NCBI GenBank assembly: GCA_018001015.1 | Contig: JAGNIV010000010.1 | Span: 24,649 to 88,648, forward strand | Length of the DNA: 64,000 bases | Reading direction: 5' to 3' | From: Phenylobacterium sp. | GTDB lineage: Bacteria > Pseudomonadota > Alphaproteobacteria > Caulobacterales > Caulobacteraceae | Part shown: piece by piece, positions 1 to 6,944 of the stretch | How positions within the stretch are numbered: position 1 is the stretch's first letter | Layout: each line of letters starts with the position of its first letter | Position numbers and translations under genes: made by a program | The notes under the pieces: model-generated | What the model was told of the DNA's origin: nothing | The model's database searches: none | The model's input: the letters and a program-made list of their open reading frames with translations, nothing else

Positions 1-162
1 GGCGTCGGTCGCGGTGGCGGCGGCGTCGGCGGCGGTGGCGGCCGATTCGGCGGCGGCCGGGGCTTCAGCGGCCTTTTCGGCGGGCTTGGAGCAGGCGGCG
101 GCGGTCAGAGCGGCGACGGCGGCGCCGGCGACGAGCAGCTTACGGAGAATGGCGGAGGTCAT
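1..162 (-). CDS. Alanine-rich small lipoprotein, 3' end beyond window
   Basis: The gene reads leftward from an ATG at 162 and runs off the left edge, so only about 54 residues are visible. They show a short positively charged start, a hydrophobic stretch and a lipobox ending LTAAAC, followed by SKPAEK and an alanine-rich tail with TDA units. This marks an exported lipoprotein; the residue after Cys is Ser, not Asp, so outer-membrane sorting is the default expectation. It is a close paralogue of the gene at 352-639, with the same MTS start, the same RKLLVAGAAVAA core and the same KPAEK after the lipid cysteine. Its function is unknown; a helical, Lpp-like envelope protein is one possibility. 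Confidence 0.8.
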   Translation of the reverse strand, partial: MTSAILRKLLVAGAAVAALTAAACSKPAEKAAEAPAAAESAATAADAAATATDA

Positions 163-234
163 GTCCCAGATCCTTAGATTAGTTGTGAAAGCACCCAACG
201 AGGCGCGCCCCTACGGGAAGGCCCCAACAGGGGG

Positions 235-263
235 AATATGCCTGGGTTCGCGGCGAGGGCAAG
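235..263 (-). promoter_or_regulatory. Predicted promoter of the left-edge lipoprotein gene
   Basis: Read on the minus strand there is a CTTGCC -35-like box (258-263) and a CATATT -10-like box (235-240) separated by exactly 17 bp, about 73 bases before the ATG. The same arrangement, with nearly identical sequence, recurs upstream of the paralogue at 716-744. That conservation in an otherwise diverged non-coding stretch is the main support. Confidence 0.5.
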
Positions 264-290
264 GCTCAGCTTCACCAGAACTTGATCAGG

Positions 291-326
291 CTAAACAAAA
301 GGGCCGCCCCAAGGGACGGCCCTTCG
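291..326 (-). terminator. Rho-independent terminator of the 352-639 lipoprotein gene
   Basis: On the minus strand the sequence AAGGGCCGTCCC pairs with GGGGCGGCCCTT across a short loop and is followed by a TTTTGTTT tract. It lies 26 bases past the stop codon of the lipoprotein at 352-639 and separates that gene from its paralogue at the left edge, so the two are separate transcription units. Confidence 0.75.
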
Positions 327-351
327 TAGAACGCAGTGCGCTCGAGACGTT

Positions 352-639
352 TTACTTCGTCGCGGGAGCGGCAGGCGCCATGGCGGCGTCGGCGGCCGGG
401 GCGGCCGGCGCGGCAGCGGCGGCGGCGTCGGCGGCCGGAGCAGCGGCGGCGGCGGCGTCGGTCGCGGTGGCGGCGGCGTCGGTCGCGGCAGCGGCGGCGT
501 CGGTCGCGGTGGCGGCGGCGTCGGTCGCTTCAGCAGCGGCGGCGTCGGCCTTTTCAGCGGGCTTGCCGCAGGCGGCGACGGAGATGGCGGCGACGGCGGC
601 GCCGGCGACGAGGAGCTTGCGAAGGAGTTCGGAGGTCAT
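352..639 (-). CDS. Alanine-rich small lipoprotein (heptad repeat)
   Basis: A 95-residue protein with a lipoprotein signal: charged start, hydrophobic core, lipobox SVAAC with lipid Cys24, then GKPAEK. The mature part is nearly all Ala with Asp and Thr, and residues 39-66 are four 7-residue units alternating TDAAATA and TDAAAAA. Such composition should form a long amphipathic helix. Its own promoter is predicted at 716-744 and its terminator at 291-326. A paralogue lies immediately downstream and a more distant one at 48062-48331. No enzymatic function is suggested; a structural envelope role is inference. Confidence 0.85.
   Translation of the reverse strand: MTSELLRKLLVAGAAVAAISVAACGKPAEKADAAAAEATDAAATATDAAAAATDAAATATDAAAAAAPAADAAAAAAPAAPAADAAMAPAAPATK
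442..525. repeat. 21-bp tandem repeat encoding Ala-rich heptads
   Basis: Four imperfect 21-bp units within the lipoprotein gene encode TDAAATA / TDAAAAA alternately. The whole-codon period preserves the frame, so unit number could change by slippage without breaking the gene. The same GC-rich repeat also opens long false reading frames on the plus strand. Confidence 0.7.
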
Positions 640-715
640 GCTGGTCCCCTAGGAAACGGAGGTGAAGAAGCGCCCAACTCGTCCCCGGATGGGAACGTCG
701 CAAGCGCAAGGCACG

Positions 716-744
716 AATATGCCGTGGTTCGCGGCCAGGGCAAG
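716..744 (-). promoter_or_regulatory. Predicted promoter of the 352-639 lipoprotein gene
   Basis: On the minus strand a CTTGCC box (739-744) and a CATATT box (716-721) are spaced by 17 bp, 77 bases before the ATG. It is the duplicate of the promoter-like block at 235-263, and the similarity between the two copies extends from the boxes towards the genes. Confidence 0.5.
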
Positions 745-891
745 GGTTTAATTCACGCTCTCGTGATCACTTTTCGCATGAATCCCCTCAACCCCTTGAA
801 ATTCCCCGATTTGGCGATCACGCCCGCCGTGAAGCCTTCTGTGTGGCGACACCGTTTCGACGGCTATATGGAGCGTCGGAGGAGAGTTCCC

Positions 892-1782
892 ATGGATGTT
901 GCGGTCATGCGCGAGCCTCGCGCGGTGCGGATCAGCCTGCCTAGCCGGGGCGGGGAGATGGCGGCGCTCGAGTTCGGGCCGGCCGAGCGGCCGGTGGATA
1001 TCGTCTTCACCCACGCCAACGGCTTCAACGCCCGCGCCTATGCCAGCATCCTGGCGCCCCTGGCCGCCGACTTCCACATCCTGGCCATCGACCAGCGCGG
1101 CCACGGCCGTTCAGGCCTGAAGCCTCAGATCGAGGGCCGCACGTCCTGGTACGGATTGCGCGACGACCTGGTGGCGCTGCTGGAGGCGCTCGACCTGAAG
1201 AACGTGGTGCTGGGCGGACATTCCATGGGAGGCACAGCCAGCATCCTGGCGAGCGCCGAGGCGCCCGGCCGGGTGAAGAGCTTGGTGATGTTTGATCCCG
1301 TCGTGCTCTCGCCTGAGGTGATCGCGGCGAACAGGGGGGGAGAGCGCGTCGAATCGCCCCTGGTCCAGGGCGCGCTGCGCCGCCGGGCGGTCTTCCCCAG
1401 CCATCAGGCCGTGATCGAGGCCTATACCGGCCGGGGCGCCTTCAAGAGTTGGACGCCCGCCATGCTGGCTGGCTACGTGGCGGACGGCTTTCGCGAGCGG
1501 CCCGACGGCCAGGTGGAATTGACCTGCGCCCCGGAGTGGGAGGCCTCGAATTTCACCTCCCAGGCCCACGACACTTGGGACGCCTTCGCCCGCTCCAAGG
1601 CGCCGATATCCATCTTCCGCGCCGAGACCGGCTCGACCTGCCGGGTGGAGGGGCAAGAGCAGGACCTGACGGCCTCGGGCCGGATCACCCTGCAAACCGT
1701 GCCGGGCACGACCCACTTCCTGCCCATGGAACGGCCCGACATTGTGGCGAGCGCGCTCAGGGCCGCGGCGTCAGAGCCCTAG
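892..1782 (+). CDS. Alpha/beta hydrolase
   Basis: A 296-residue alpha/beta-hydrolase fold enzyme, probably cytoplasmic because no signal peptide is seen. The nucleophile elbow is GGHSMGG with Ser111; an HANGF motif lies in the oxyanion region, DQRGHGRS follows, and the catalytic His is likely His275 in GTTHFLP. I chose the ATG at 892 because a GGAGGAG ribosome-binding site sits 7 bases before it; the longer frame back to 724 would cross the divergent lipoprotein promoter. The substrate cannot be read from sequence; an esterase or lactonase is likely. The 3' end overlaps the convergent thioesterase gene by 12 bp. Confidence 0.85.
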   Translation: MDVAVMREPRAVRISLPSRGGEMAALEFGPAERPVDIVFTHANGFNARAYASILAPLAADFHILAIDQRGHGRSGLKPQIEGRTSWYGLRDDLVALLEALDLKNVVLGGHSMGGTASILASAEAPGRVKSLVMFDPVVLSPEVIAANRGGERVESPLVQGALRRRAVFPSHQAVIEAYTGRGAFKSWTPAMLAGYVADGFRERPDGQVELTCAPEWEASNFTSQAHDTWDAFARSKAPISIFRAETGSTCRVEGQEQDLTASGRITLQTVPGTTHFLPMERPDIVASALRAAASEP

Positions 1783-2691
1783 ACCCGGAGTGAGCTGAGC
1801 GCGGTAGGCCGCCTGGGCGGCGGGCGGAATGTCGACGACCTTGCGGGCGTCCAGGTCGAAACTGATCACCACGGCCTCGGCGCTGGCCCAGGCCCGGCCG
1901 CTGACAGGGTCCACCATCCAGTGCATCACGCGGCGGGTGCGCGCCTCGACGCCGGCGAAGCCTGACCGCAATTCGATGGAGTCGCCGGCCCGCGGCCAGT
2001 CTAGGTGCAGCACTCGGTATTCCAGGACCGCCCCGCCGATGTTCCTGGGGGCCTCTCCGGGAACCGGCTCAGGGCCGGGTCGGGTCTCGCCGAATAGCCG
2101 GTTCACGCCGTCCGACACCCGGCCGATGAACATCTCACCCCGCATACGCCCGAACACGTCGCACTCCGCCGGCTGGATGACCCCCAGGCCGATGCGGGTG
2201 AGATTCAGCTCCAGGGCCTTGGCGTGGCTGGCCATGGGAACAACGGGGCTCAGGTCGAGGCCGCGCGCCGCGGCGAAGGCTGGGATCGCGACCTTCAGGG
2301 CTTCGGCCGCCTCGCGGATTCGGGTCGGCCAGGGGAAGGGGCGCAGATCGGTGCGGGTGACGTGGGAGACCACCACCTGGAAGGTGGCGGCGGGTTCCCC
2401 CGACAGGTGCCGGATCACCAGCAGCAGGCGGGCGTCGGTCTCGCCCATCTCCACCACACCGCCGGTCATGATCAAGCCGGCTCCCGCGCGGGCCTCGCGC
2501 AGGAAACGGATGTGCTGCTCGCGGACCACCAGGGTGGATTCCGCTCCGGCGGTGAAGGCGCGCGGCATGCCCAGCTGGGCGGCCAGTCCGGCGACACCCT
2601 CGAAGGACTTGGCCACCCAGAACCGGACGTTCAGGTGCCCCATCTCGTCGCATTCCCAGGTGTTGACCCCGCCGCCCCAAATCTCGATCAC
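1771..2691 (-). CDS. Acyl-CoA thioesterase, double hot-dog
   Basis: A 306-residue protein with two 4HBT-like hot-dog halves. The first starts with WECDEMGHLNVRFW, the classical thioesterase motif with Asp and His-Asn on the central helix (residues 13-26). The second half, from about residue 165, has AECDVFGRMRGEMF, a diverged form of the same motif. Enzymes of this family hydrolyse acyl-CoA or acyl-ACP thioesters in the cytoplasm. The gene is convergent with the hydrolase at 892-1782, sharing 12 bp. Degeneration of the second motif suggests that only one half is catalytic, as in other fused hot-dog proteins; this is inference. Confidence 0.8.
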   Translation of the reverse strand: MIEIWGGGVNTWECDEMGHLNVRFWVAKSFEGVAGLAAQLGMPRAFTAGAESTLVVREQHIRFLREARAGAGLIMTGGVVEMGETDARLLLVIRHLSGEPAATFQVVVSHVTRTDLRPFPWPTRIREAAEALKVAIPAFAAARGLDLSPVVPMASHAKALELNLTRIGLGVIQPAECDVFGRMRGEMFIGRVSDGVNRLFGETRPGPEPVPGEAPRNIGGAVLEYRVLHLDWPRAGDSIELRSGFAGVEARTRRVMHWMVDPVSGRAWASAEAVVISFDLDARKVVDIPPAAQAAYRAQLTPGLGL

Positions 2692-2848
2692 GCAATCATC
2701 CCTCGCCTACTGTCGGGAACTTATTGGAGGACGCCTGTAACCGACAGGGGGCGGGCGCCGAAATCCTCTCCAAGCACGGCCGTCCGGCAGGCTATCGCCG
2801 CCGTAGGGCCCTTGTGCGAAGTTGAGGCCTCCGGGGGAAGACCGCCAC

Positions 2849-3661
2849 ATGCCACCGACGATGAAGGTCCTGATCTATCGCCACAGCGTGGTCACTCGGC
2901 TGACCCACTGGATCAATGTGGTGGCCCTGACCCTGCTGCTGATGAGCGGTCTGCAGATCTTCAACGCCCACCCGGCGCTGTACTGGGGTCAGAAGTCCAC
3001 CTTTGCCGAGCCCTGGGTCGCCCTGACCGCCGTCGAGCGCGGCGACAAGATGATCGGCTTGACCAAGGTGGGGCCGCTAACCCTGGAGACCACCGGCCTG
3101 TTCGGGTTCTCGGGGAACGAGACGCGCGGCTTTCCGGCCTGGGCGACGGCGCCGGGCTACCGCAACCTGGCTGACGGTCGGCATTGGCATTTCTTCTTCG
3201 CCTGGGTCTTCGTGTTGAACGGTCTGGTCTACCTGTCCGCCAACAGCCTGAATGGTCACATCCGCCGCGATCTGCTGCCCACCCGGAATGAACTGGCCCC
3301 ACGCCACCTCTGGCATGAGATCCTCGACCATGCGCGCCTGAGGTTCGCCAGGGGCGAGGAGGCGCGCCGTTACAACACCCTGCAGAAACTGGCCTATGGC
3401 GGGGTTGTGCTGGTCGTCCTGCCGCTGATGGTGCTGACGGGCCTGACCATGTCGCCCGCCGTCAACGCGGGCCAGCCTTGGTTGCCGGTGGTGTTCGGCG
3501 GCCGCCAGTCGGCGCGGACCATCCACTTCATCTGCGCGGGCCTGATCACAACCTTCGTCCTGGTCCATGTCGCCATGGTCCTGCTCTCGGGTGTTTGGAA
3601 CAATCTGCGGTCCATGGTCACCGGCCGTTACGCCATAGACGTCGAGGGAGACGCCAGATGA
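2849..3661 (+). CDS. Cytochrome b561-type membrane subunit
   Basis: A 270-residue integral membrane protein with at least four hydrophobic helices and histidines placed as in the b-type cytochromes that serve hydrogenases and molybdenum enzymes (RLTHWIN near residue 15, GRHWHFFFAW near 110, a late IHFICAG/VHVAMV region). It should pass electrons between the quinone pool and the periplasmic partner encoded next. Start at 2849 is favoured over the TTG at 2822 because a GGGGGAAG site lies 8 bases upstream. Its stop overlaps the start of the molybdopterin gene (ATGA), indicating translational coupling. Confidence 0.85.
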   Translation: MPPTMKVLIYRHSVVTRLTHWINVVALTLLLMSGLQIFNAHPALYWGQKSTFAEPWVALTAVERGDKMIGLTKVGPLTLETTGLFGFSGNETRGFPAWATAPGYRNLADGRHWHFFFAWVFVLNGLVYLSANSLNGHIRRDLLPTRNELAPRHLWHEILDHARLRFARGEEARRYNTLQKLAYGGVVLVVLPLMVLTGLTMSPAVNAGQPWLPVVFGGRQSARTIHFICAGLITTFVLVHVAMVLLSGVWNNLRSMVTGRYAIDVEGDAR

Positions 3662-4431
3662 ACGCCGCCGACACCCGCCGTGGCTGGCTCAAGGGCGCGG
3701 CGGCCGGCGCCGCGGGCCTGTGGCTGACGGCCTGCAACAAGGTCAATGACAACCCCCAGGTCCAGGCCACCCTGCAAAGCGCCGAGGGGCTGACACGCCG
3801 GGCCCAACGCCTGTTGATCAGCCGAAAGGCGCTGGCGCCGGAGTTCACCGACGCCGACATCAGCCGCGACTTCCGCGCCAACGGCTCGATCAGTCCGGGG
3901 GACGCCGACTATCGTAAGCTGCTGATGGGGGGCTTCGCCGACTACCGCCTCGTGGTGGACGGATTGGTGGACAAGCCGCTGTCTCTGACGCTCGCCCAGG
4001 TCCGCGCCCTGACATCGCGCACACAGATCACCCGCCACGACTGCGTCGAGGGCTGGTCAAGCATCGGCAAATGGAAGGGCGCAAGACTAGGGCCGCTGCT
4101 GGATCTGGCCGGTCTGAAGGCGGACGCCCGCTATATCGTCTTCCACTGCGCCGACAGCCTGGGCGGGGGAGGGCCGAACGGGCGCTATTATGAGAGCATC
4201 GACCTGATCGACGCCTACCATCCCCAGACCATCATGGCCTACGAGATGAACGGCGCCGTCTTGCCGGTCGCCCACGGGGCGCCCCTGCGCCTGCGGGTCG
4301 AGCGCCAGCTCGGCTACAAGCACGCCAAGTACGTCATGCGCATCGAAGCCGTAGCCGACTTCGCCCACCTGGGGGCCGGCAAGGGCGGTTTCTGGGAAGA
4401 CCGCGGCTACGAGTGGTACGCCGGAATCTGA
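3658..4431 (+). CDS. Molybdopterin-dependent oxidoreductase, Tat lipoprotein
   Basis: A 257-residue protein of the sulfite-oxidase/YedY fold. RHDCVEGWS carries Cys129, the expected molybdenum ligand, and GRYYESID and HGAPLRL are typical of the fold. The N-terminus has a twin-arginine motif (RRGWLK) and then a lipobox LTAC with Cys26, so it is predicted to be exported folded and lipid-anchored in the periplasm. It overlaps the cytochrome b gene by 4 bp and almost certainly forms a two-subunit membrane redox enzyme with it. The pairing resembles MsrP/MsrQ in logic, but the membrane partner is a b561-type protein, so the substrate is open. Confidence 0.85.
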   Translation: MNAADTRRGWLKGAAAGAAGLWLTACNKVNDNPQVQATLQSAEGLTRRAQRLLISRKALAPEFTDADISRDFRANGSISPGDADYRKLLMGGFADYRLVVDGLVDKPLSLTLAQVRALTSRTQITRHDCVEGWSSIGKWKGARLGPLLDLAGLKADARYIVFHCADSLGGGGPNGRYYESIDLIDAYHPQTIMAYEMNGAVLPVAHGAPLRLRVERQLGYKHAKYVMRIEAVADFAHLGAGKGGFWEDRGYEWYAGI

Positions 4432-4437
4432 CGCCGC

Positions 4438-5244
4438 CTACCAGGGAGTCTTGGCGGACTGCTCCGCCTCGATCTTGCACATTGCGGCATCGGGCTTCGC
4501 GCCGGTCTTGCGCACCGCCTCCAGCTCGGCGCGGGCGGCCTCCAGGTCGGCGCGGAAATCGGGATTGCCGCGCCAGCTGGCCACGATCGCGGCGCCATTG
4601 ACCCGGCCGGCCTCGATGGCGCTGACGCTGTGGACGCCGCAGACCACCCGGCTTTCGCCGAAGGCGCGGCCGCGCACCAGGATCGGGGTCGCCCGGTCCG
4701 GCGCCAGTTCGGTCAGGAACATGGCCACCGCCCAGCCCCAGGTCGCGTGGCCCGAGGGATAGTCTGGACTGGCGGCCAGGGAGTCGCTCTTGGCGGTGCA
4801 AATGTTTCCCTCGCCGGCGATCAGGTAGGGCCGCTGGCGCTTGAACACGTCCTTGACGCTGGAGACCTGACGGCTGGCGTCGATGCCCATCCGCGACAGC
4901 ATGGCCAGCAGCTTGGGCGTGGCTTCGGGGGTCATCTGCACCCCCACCGCGCAGCTGAAGTCCTTCAGCATATTGGCCGGCAAAGAAGGCACGTCGTTCT
5001 GCGCCAGGGACCAGCGCGGCGAGCCCTCCAGGGCGCGGGTGGCCTTGTACACCGCCTGGTCCTGGGTTTCGCGGGCCGAGCCCGTGGTGGGCGCCGGCGG
5101 CAGAATCTCGGCGGCGGCGGGCCAGGTCTGGGCGGTGAGGTAGCCGGTGGGCAGGGGTCTGGGGGGTGAGGCCGGCTGGGCCAGGGCGATGCCGGCGACG
5201 GCCAGGGCCCCCGTCAGGCTCAGACCAATCAGTGTACGGCGCAT
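4438..5244 (-). CDS. Class A acid phosphatase (PAP2 superfamily), altered motif
   Basis: A 268-residue secreted protein with a signal peptide ending near ALAQPA. It has phosphatase motif 1 as KX6RP (Lys131 to Arg138-Pro139), motif 2 PSGH (163-166) and motif 3 SRVVCGVH with His205. In motif 3 the usual Asp four residues after the His is Ala209 (HSVSA). Family members are periplasmic non-specific acid phosphatases. All residues that bind phosphate are present, but the Asp that orients the nucleophilic His is missing, so activity may be lowered or a nearby Glu211 may substitute. The gene stands alone, convergent with the molybdopterin gene. Confidence 0.8.
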   Translation of the reverse strand: MRRTLIGLSLTGALAVAGIALAQPASPPRPLPTGYLTAQTWPAAAEILPPAPTTGSARETQDQAVYKATRALEGSPRWSLAQNDVPSLPANMLKDFSCAVGVQMTPEATPKLLAMLSRMGIDASRQVSSVKDVFKRQRPYLIAGEGNICTAKSDSLAASPDYPSGHATWGWAVAMFLTELAPDRATPILVRGRAFGESRVVCGVHSVSAIEAGRVNGAAIVASWRGNPDFRADLEAARAELEAVRKTGAKPDAAMCKIEAEQSAKTPW

Positions 5245-5378
5245 ATTCCGCTCCCTTGTTCGCTCGGGGTCATCATGCGCATGCAGGCCCGGGAAGCAAT
5301 CTTCAAGCTGTGCAAGGCTTTCTGACGTGGGTGGGCGCGCAGTCTTGGGCTAGGGTCCCCGAAACACAAGGCCGACAG

Positions 5379-5741
5379 GTGGATCCGCTTCCGACCCCAG
5401 CTTCGCCCTCCGAAGTGGCCAACCCGCCTCGTGAGAAGGCGCCTCGCCAGCTTGCGCTGATGCGCGCTCGCGCCGAAATGCTGCGCTGGCGGGTCGTGCC
5501 GCGCGTGCGCAAGCCCGGCCAGCGGCGGTTCAATCCCTGGCTGCCGCTCATGCCTGTGCTGATCGTGCTGTCACCGGCCCTGCTGCTGGTGGCCGGCGTG
5601 GCGGTCTTCCTGCCCCGGCCCTTCCGGATCAACCCGGCGACGGTGATGTTAAATCTGGGCCGCGTTATGATCGCCCTGAGTGATGGCGAGCCGGATGCTG
5701 AGACGCGCCGTCAGCCGCGAATCTCCGACGAGCGGTCCTGA
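5379..5741 (+). CDS. Hypothetical single-pass membrane protein
   Basis: A protein of about 120 residues with a basic N-terminal part (RARAEMLRWRVVPRVRK), one hydrophobic segment (PLMPVLIVLSPALLLVAGVA, near residues 54-73) and a charged C-terminal tail. The basic side before the helix predicts an inner-membrane anchor with a cytoplasmic N-terminus. The start is uncertain: GTG at 5379 is preceded by a weak AAGG; ATG at 5460 is an alternative. I do not recognise a named family. It sits alone between the phosphatase and the polyamine genes. Confidence 0.5.
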   Translation: MDPLPTPASPSEVANPPREKAPRQLALMRARAEMLRWRVVPRVRKPGQRRFNPWLPLMPVLIVLSPALLLVAGVAVFLPRPFRINPATVMLNLGRVMIALSDGEPDAETRRQPRISDERS

Positions 5742-5777
5742 CGGCCGTCACCGCTGGTGCGACGACGGCCGCGTCGG

Positions 5778-6848
5778 CTACTTCGCGATCTTCTGGAAAA
5801 GCTTGGCCCAGCGAGGCTTTTCACGGGTCTTCCAGGCGCCCCGGTGCCAGGCGTCCGAGGCGATCAGCGGCACCACGGTGCTGGCCTCGGCGAACACCAT
5901 CTGTTCCCAGGTGACGTCGACCTTGCCCCAGGAGCAGGCCTCCTTCAGCGTCGAGGACGAGCAGGCGCCGTCACGAACGTCGGCCACCGTGATCTGGATG
6001 GCGTACTTGTGCATGTCGACCTCGTGGCCGAGGATTTCGGCGCAGACCACGGTGTCCTGGGCGAAGTTCTTCGGAACCCCGCCGCCCACCATGAACAGCC
6101 CGGTGGTGCCCGCGGCGATCTTGACGTCGGTCAGCTCGCGGAAGTCGGCCACGGAGTCGATGGTCAGGTAGGGCTTGCCCGCCTTCATGTTCTCCACCTG
6201 GTGCTTCACCAGGCCGAAACCGGCCGATGAGTCGGTGAAGGCCGGGCAGAAGATCGGAATGTCCAGCTCGTAGGCCGTCTCGATCAGCGAACCCTTCTTC
6301 TTGGCGTTGCCGTCGGCCAGCCACTTGCCCATCTCCCAGATGAACTCACGGCTCGAATAGGGACGCGGCTCCAGCATGTTGCACAGCTGGAAGATCACCT
6401 CGTCGCAGTTCTGGAGCTCTTCCTCATCGATATAGGTGTCGTAGATGCGGTCGATATAGAGGGCGCGCAGGTCGCGGTCATCGACCGGATCCTGGGGCTT
6501 GGACTGGTAGTGCTTGAAACCCAGGGCCTCGAAGAAATCCATGTCGACGATCGAGGCGCCAGTGGAGACCACGCAGTCGATCAGGCCGAACTTCAGCATG
6601 TCGCGGTAGATGTGCATGCAGCCGCCGGCGCTGGTGGAGCCGGCCAGCGTCAGCCAGGTCGAGCAGCCCTGGTCTTCGAGCGCCATGGTCAGGATGTCGG
6701 CGGCGCGCGCGGTGTCGCGGCTGGTGAAGCTCATCTGCCGCATCGAGTCGATGATCGGCCGGGCGTCGTACTGGTCGATGCTCACATGCTCGACGGTGGT
6801 CGAGAGCAGCTCGGCCTTGCGGTTGGTGTTCTGAACGTCAGCGTTCAT
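5778..6848 (-). CDS. Deoxyhypusine synthase-like enzyme (likely homospermidine synthase)
   Basis: A 356-residue member of the deoxyhypusine synthase (DHS) family, close in length to the eukaryotic enzymes. The NAD-binding STGASIVD motif, AGSTSAGG and GGGVPKN are present, and the WGK motif in EACSWGKVD supplies Lys309, the lysine that carries the aminobutyl group. Bacteria lack the eIF5A substrate, and plant homospermidine synthases are known to derive from DHS, so aminobutyl transfer to putrescine or another amine is the best inference. The next gene upstream on the same strand is an ornithine decarboxylase-like enzyme that would supply putrescine. Confidence 0.85.
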   Translation of the reverse strand: MNADVQNTNRKAELLSTTVEHVSIDQYDARPIIDSMRQMSFTSRDTARAADILTMALEDQGCSTWLTLAGSTSAGGCMHIYRDMLKFGLIDCVVSTGASIVDMDFFEALGFKHYQSKPQDPVDDRDLRALYIDRIYDTYIDEEELQNCDEVIFQLCNMLEPRPYSSREFIWEMGKWLADGNAKKKGSLIETAYELDIPIFCPAFTDSSAGFGLVKHQVENMKAGKPYLTIDSVADFRELTDVKIAAGTTGLFMVGGGVPKNFAQDTVVCAEILGHEVDMHKYAIQITVADVRDGACSSSTLKEACSWGKVDVTWEQMVFAEASTVVPLIASDAWHRGAWKTREKPRWAKLFQKIAK

Positions 6849-6944
6849 TCTCTTGATCCTCAGGAGTTTGAGCGCCCGTCCGAAAAGAAGGAGCCCAGCC
6901 GGGACGGAGCGACCGGCTGGACCATCAACACCTGAGCGCGGTGG

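Noticed and set aside
14-665. Long plus-strand Ala- or Arg-rich frames
   Set aside because: They are the antisense of the GC-rich heptad repeat in two lipoprotein genes on the other strand; no start signals or motifs.
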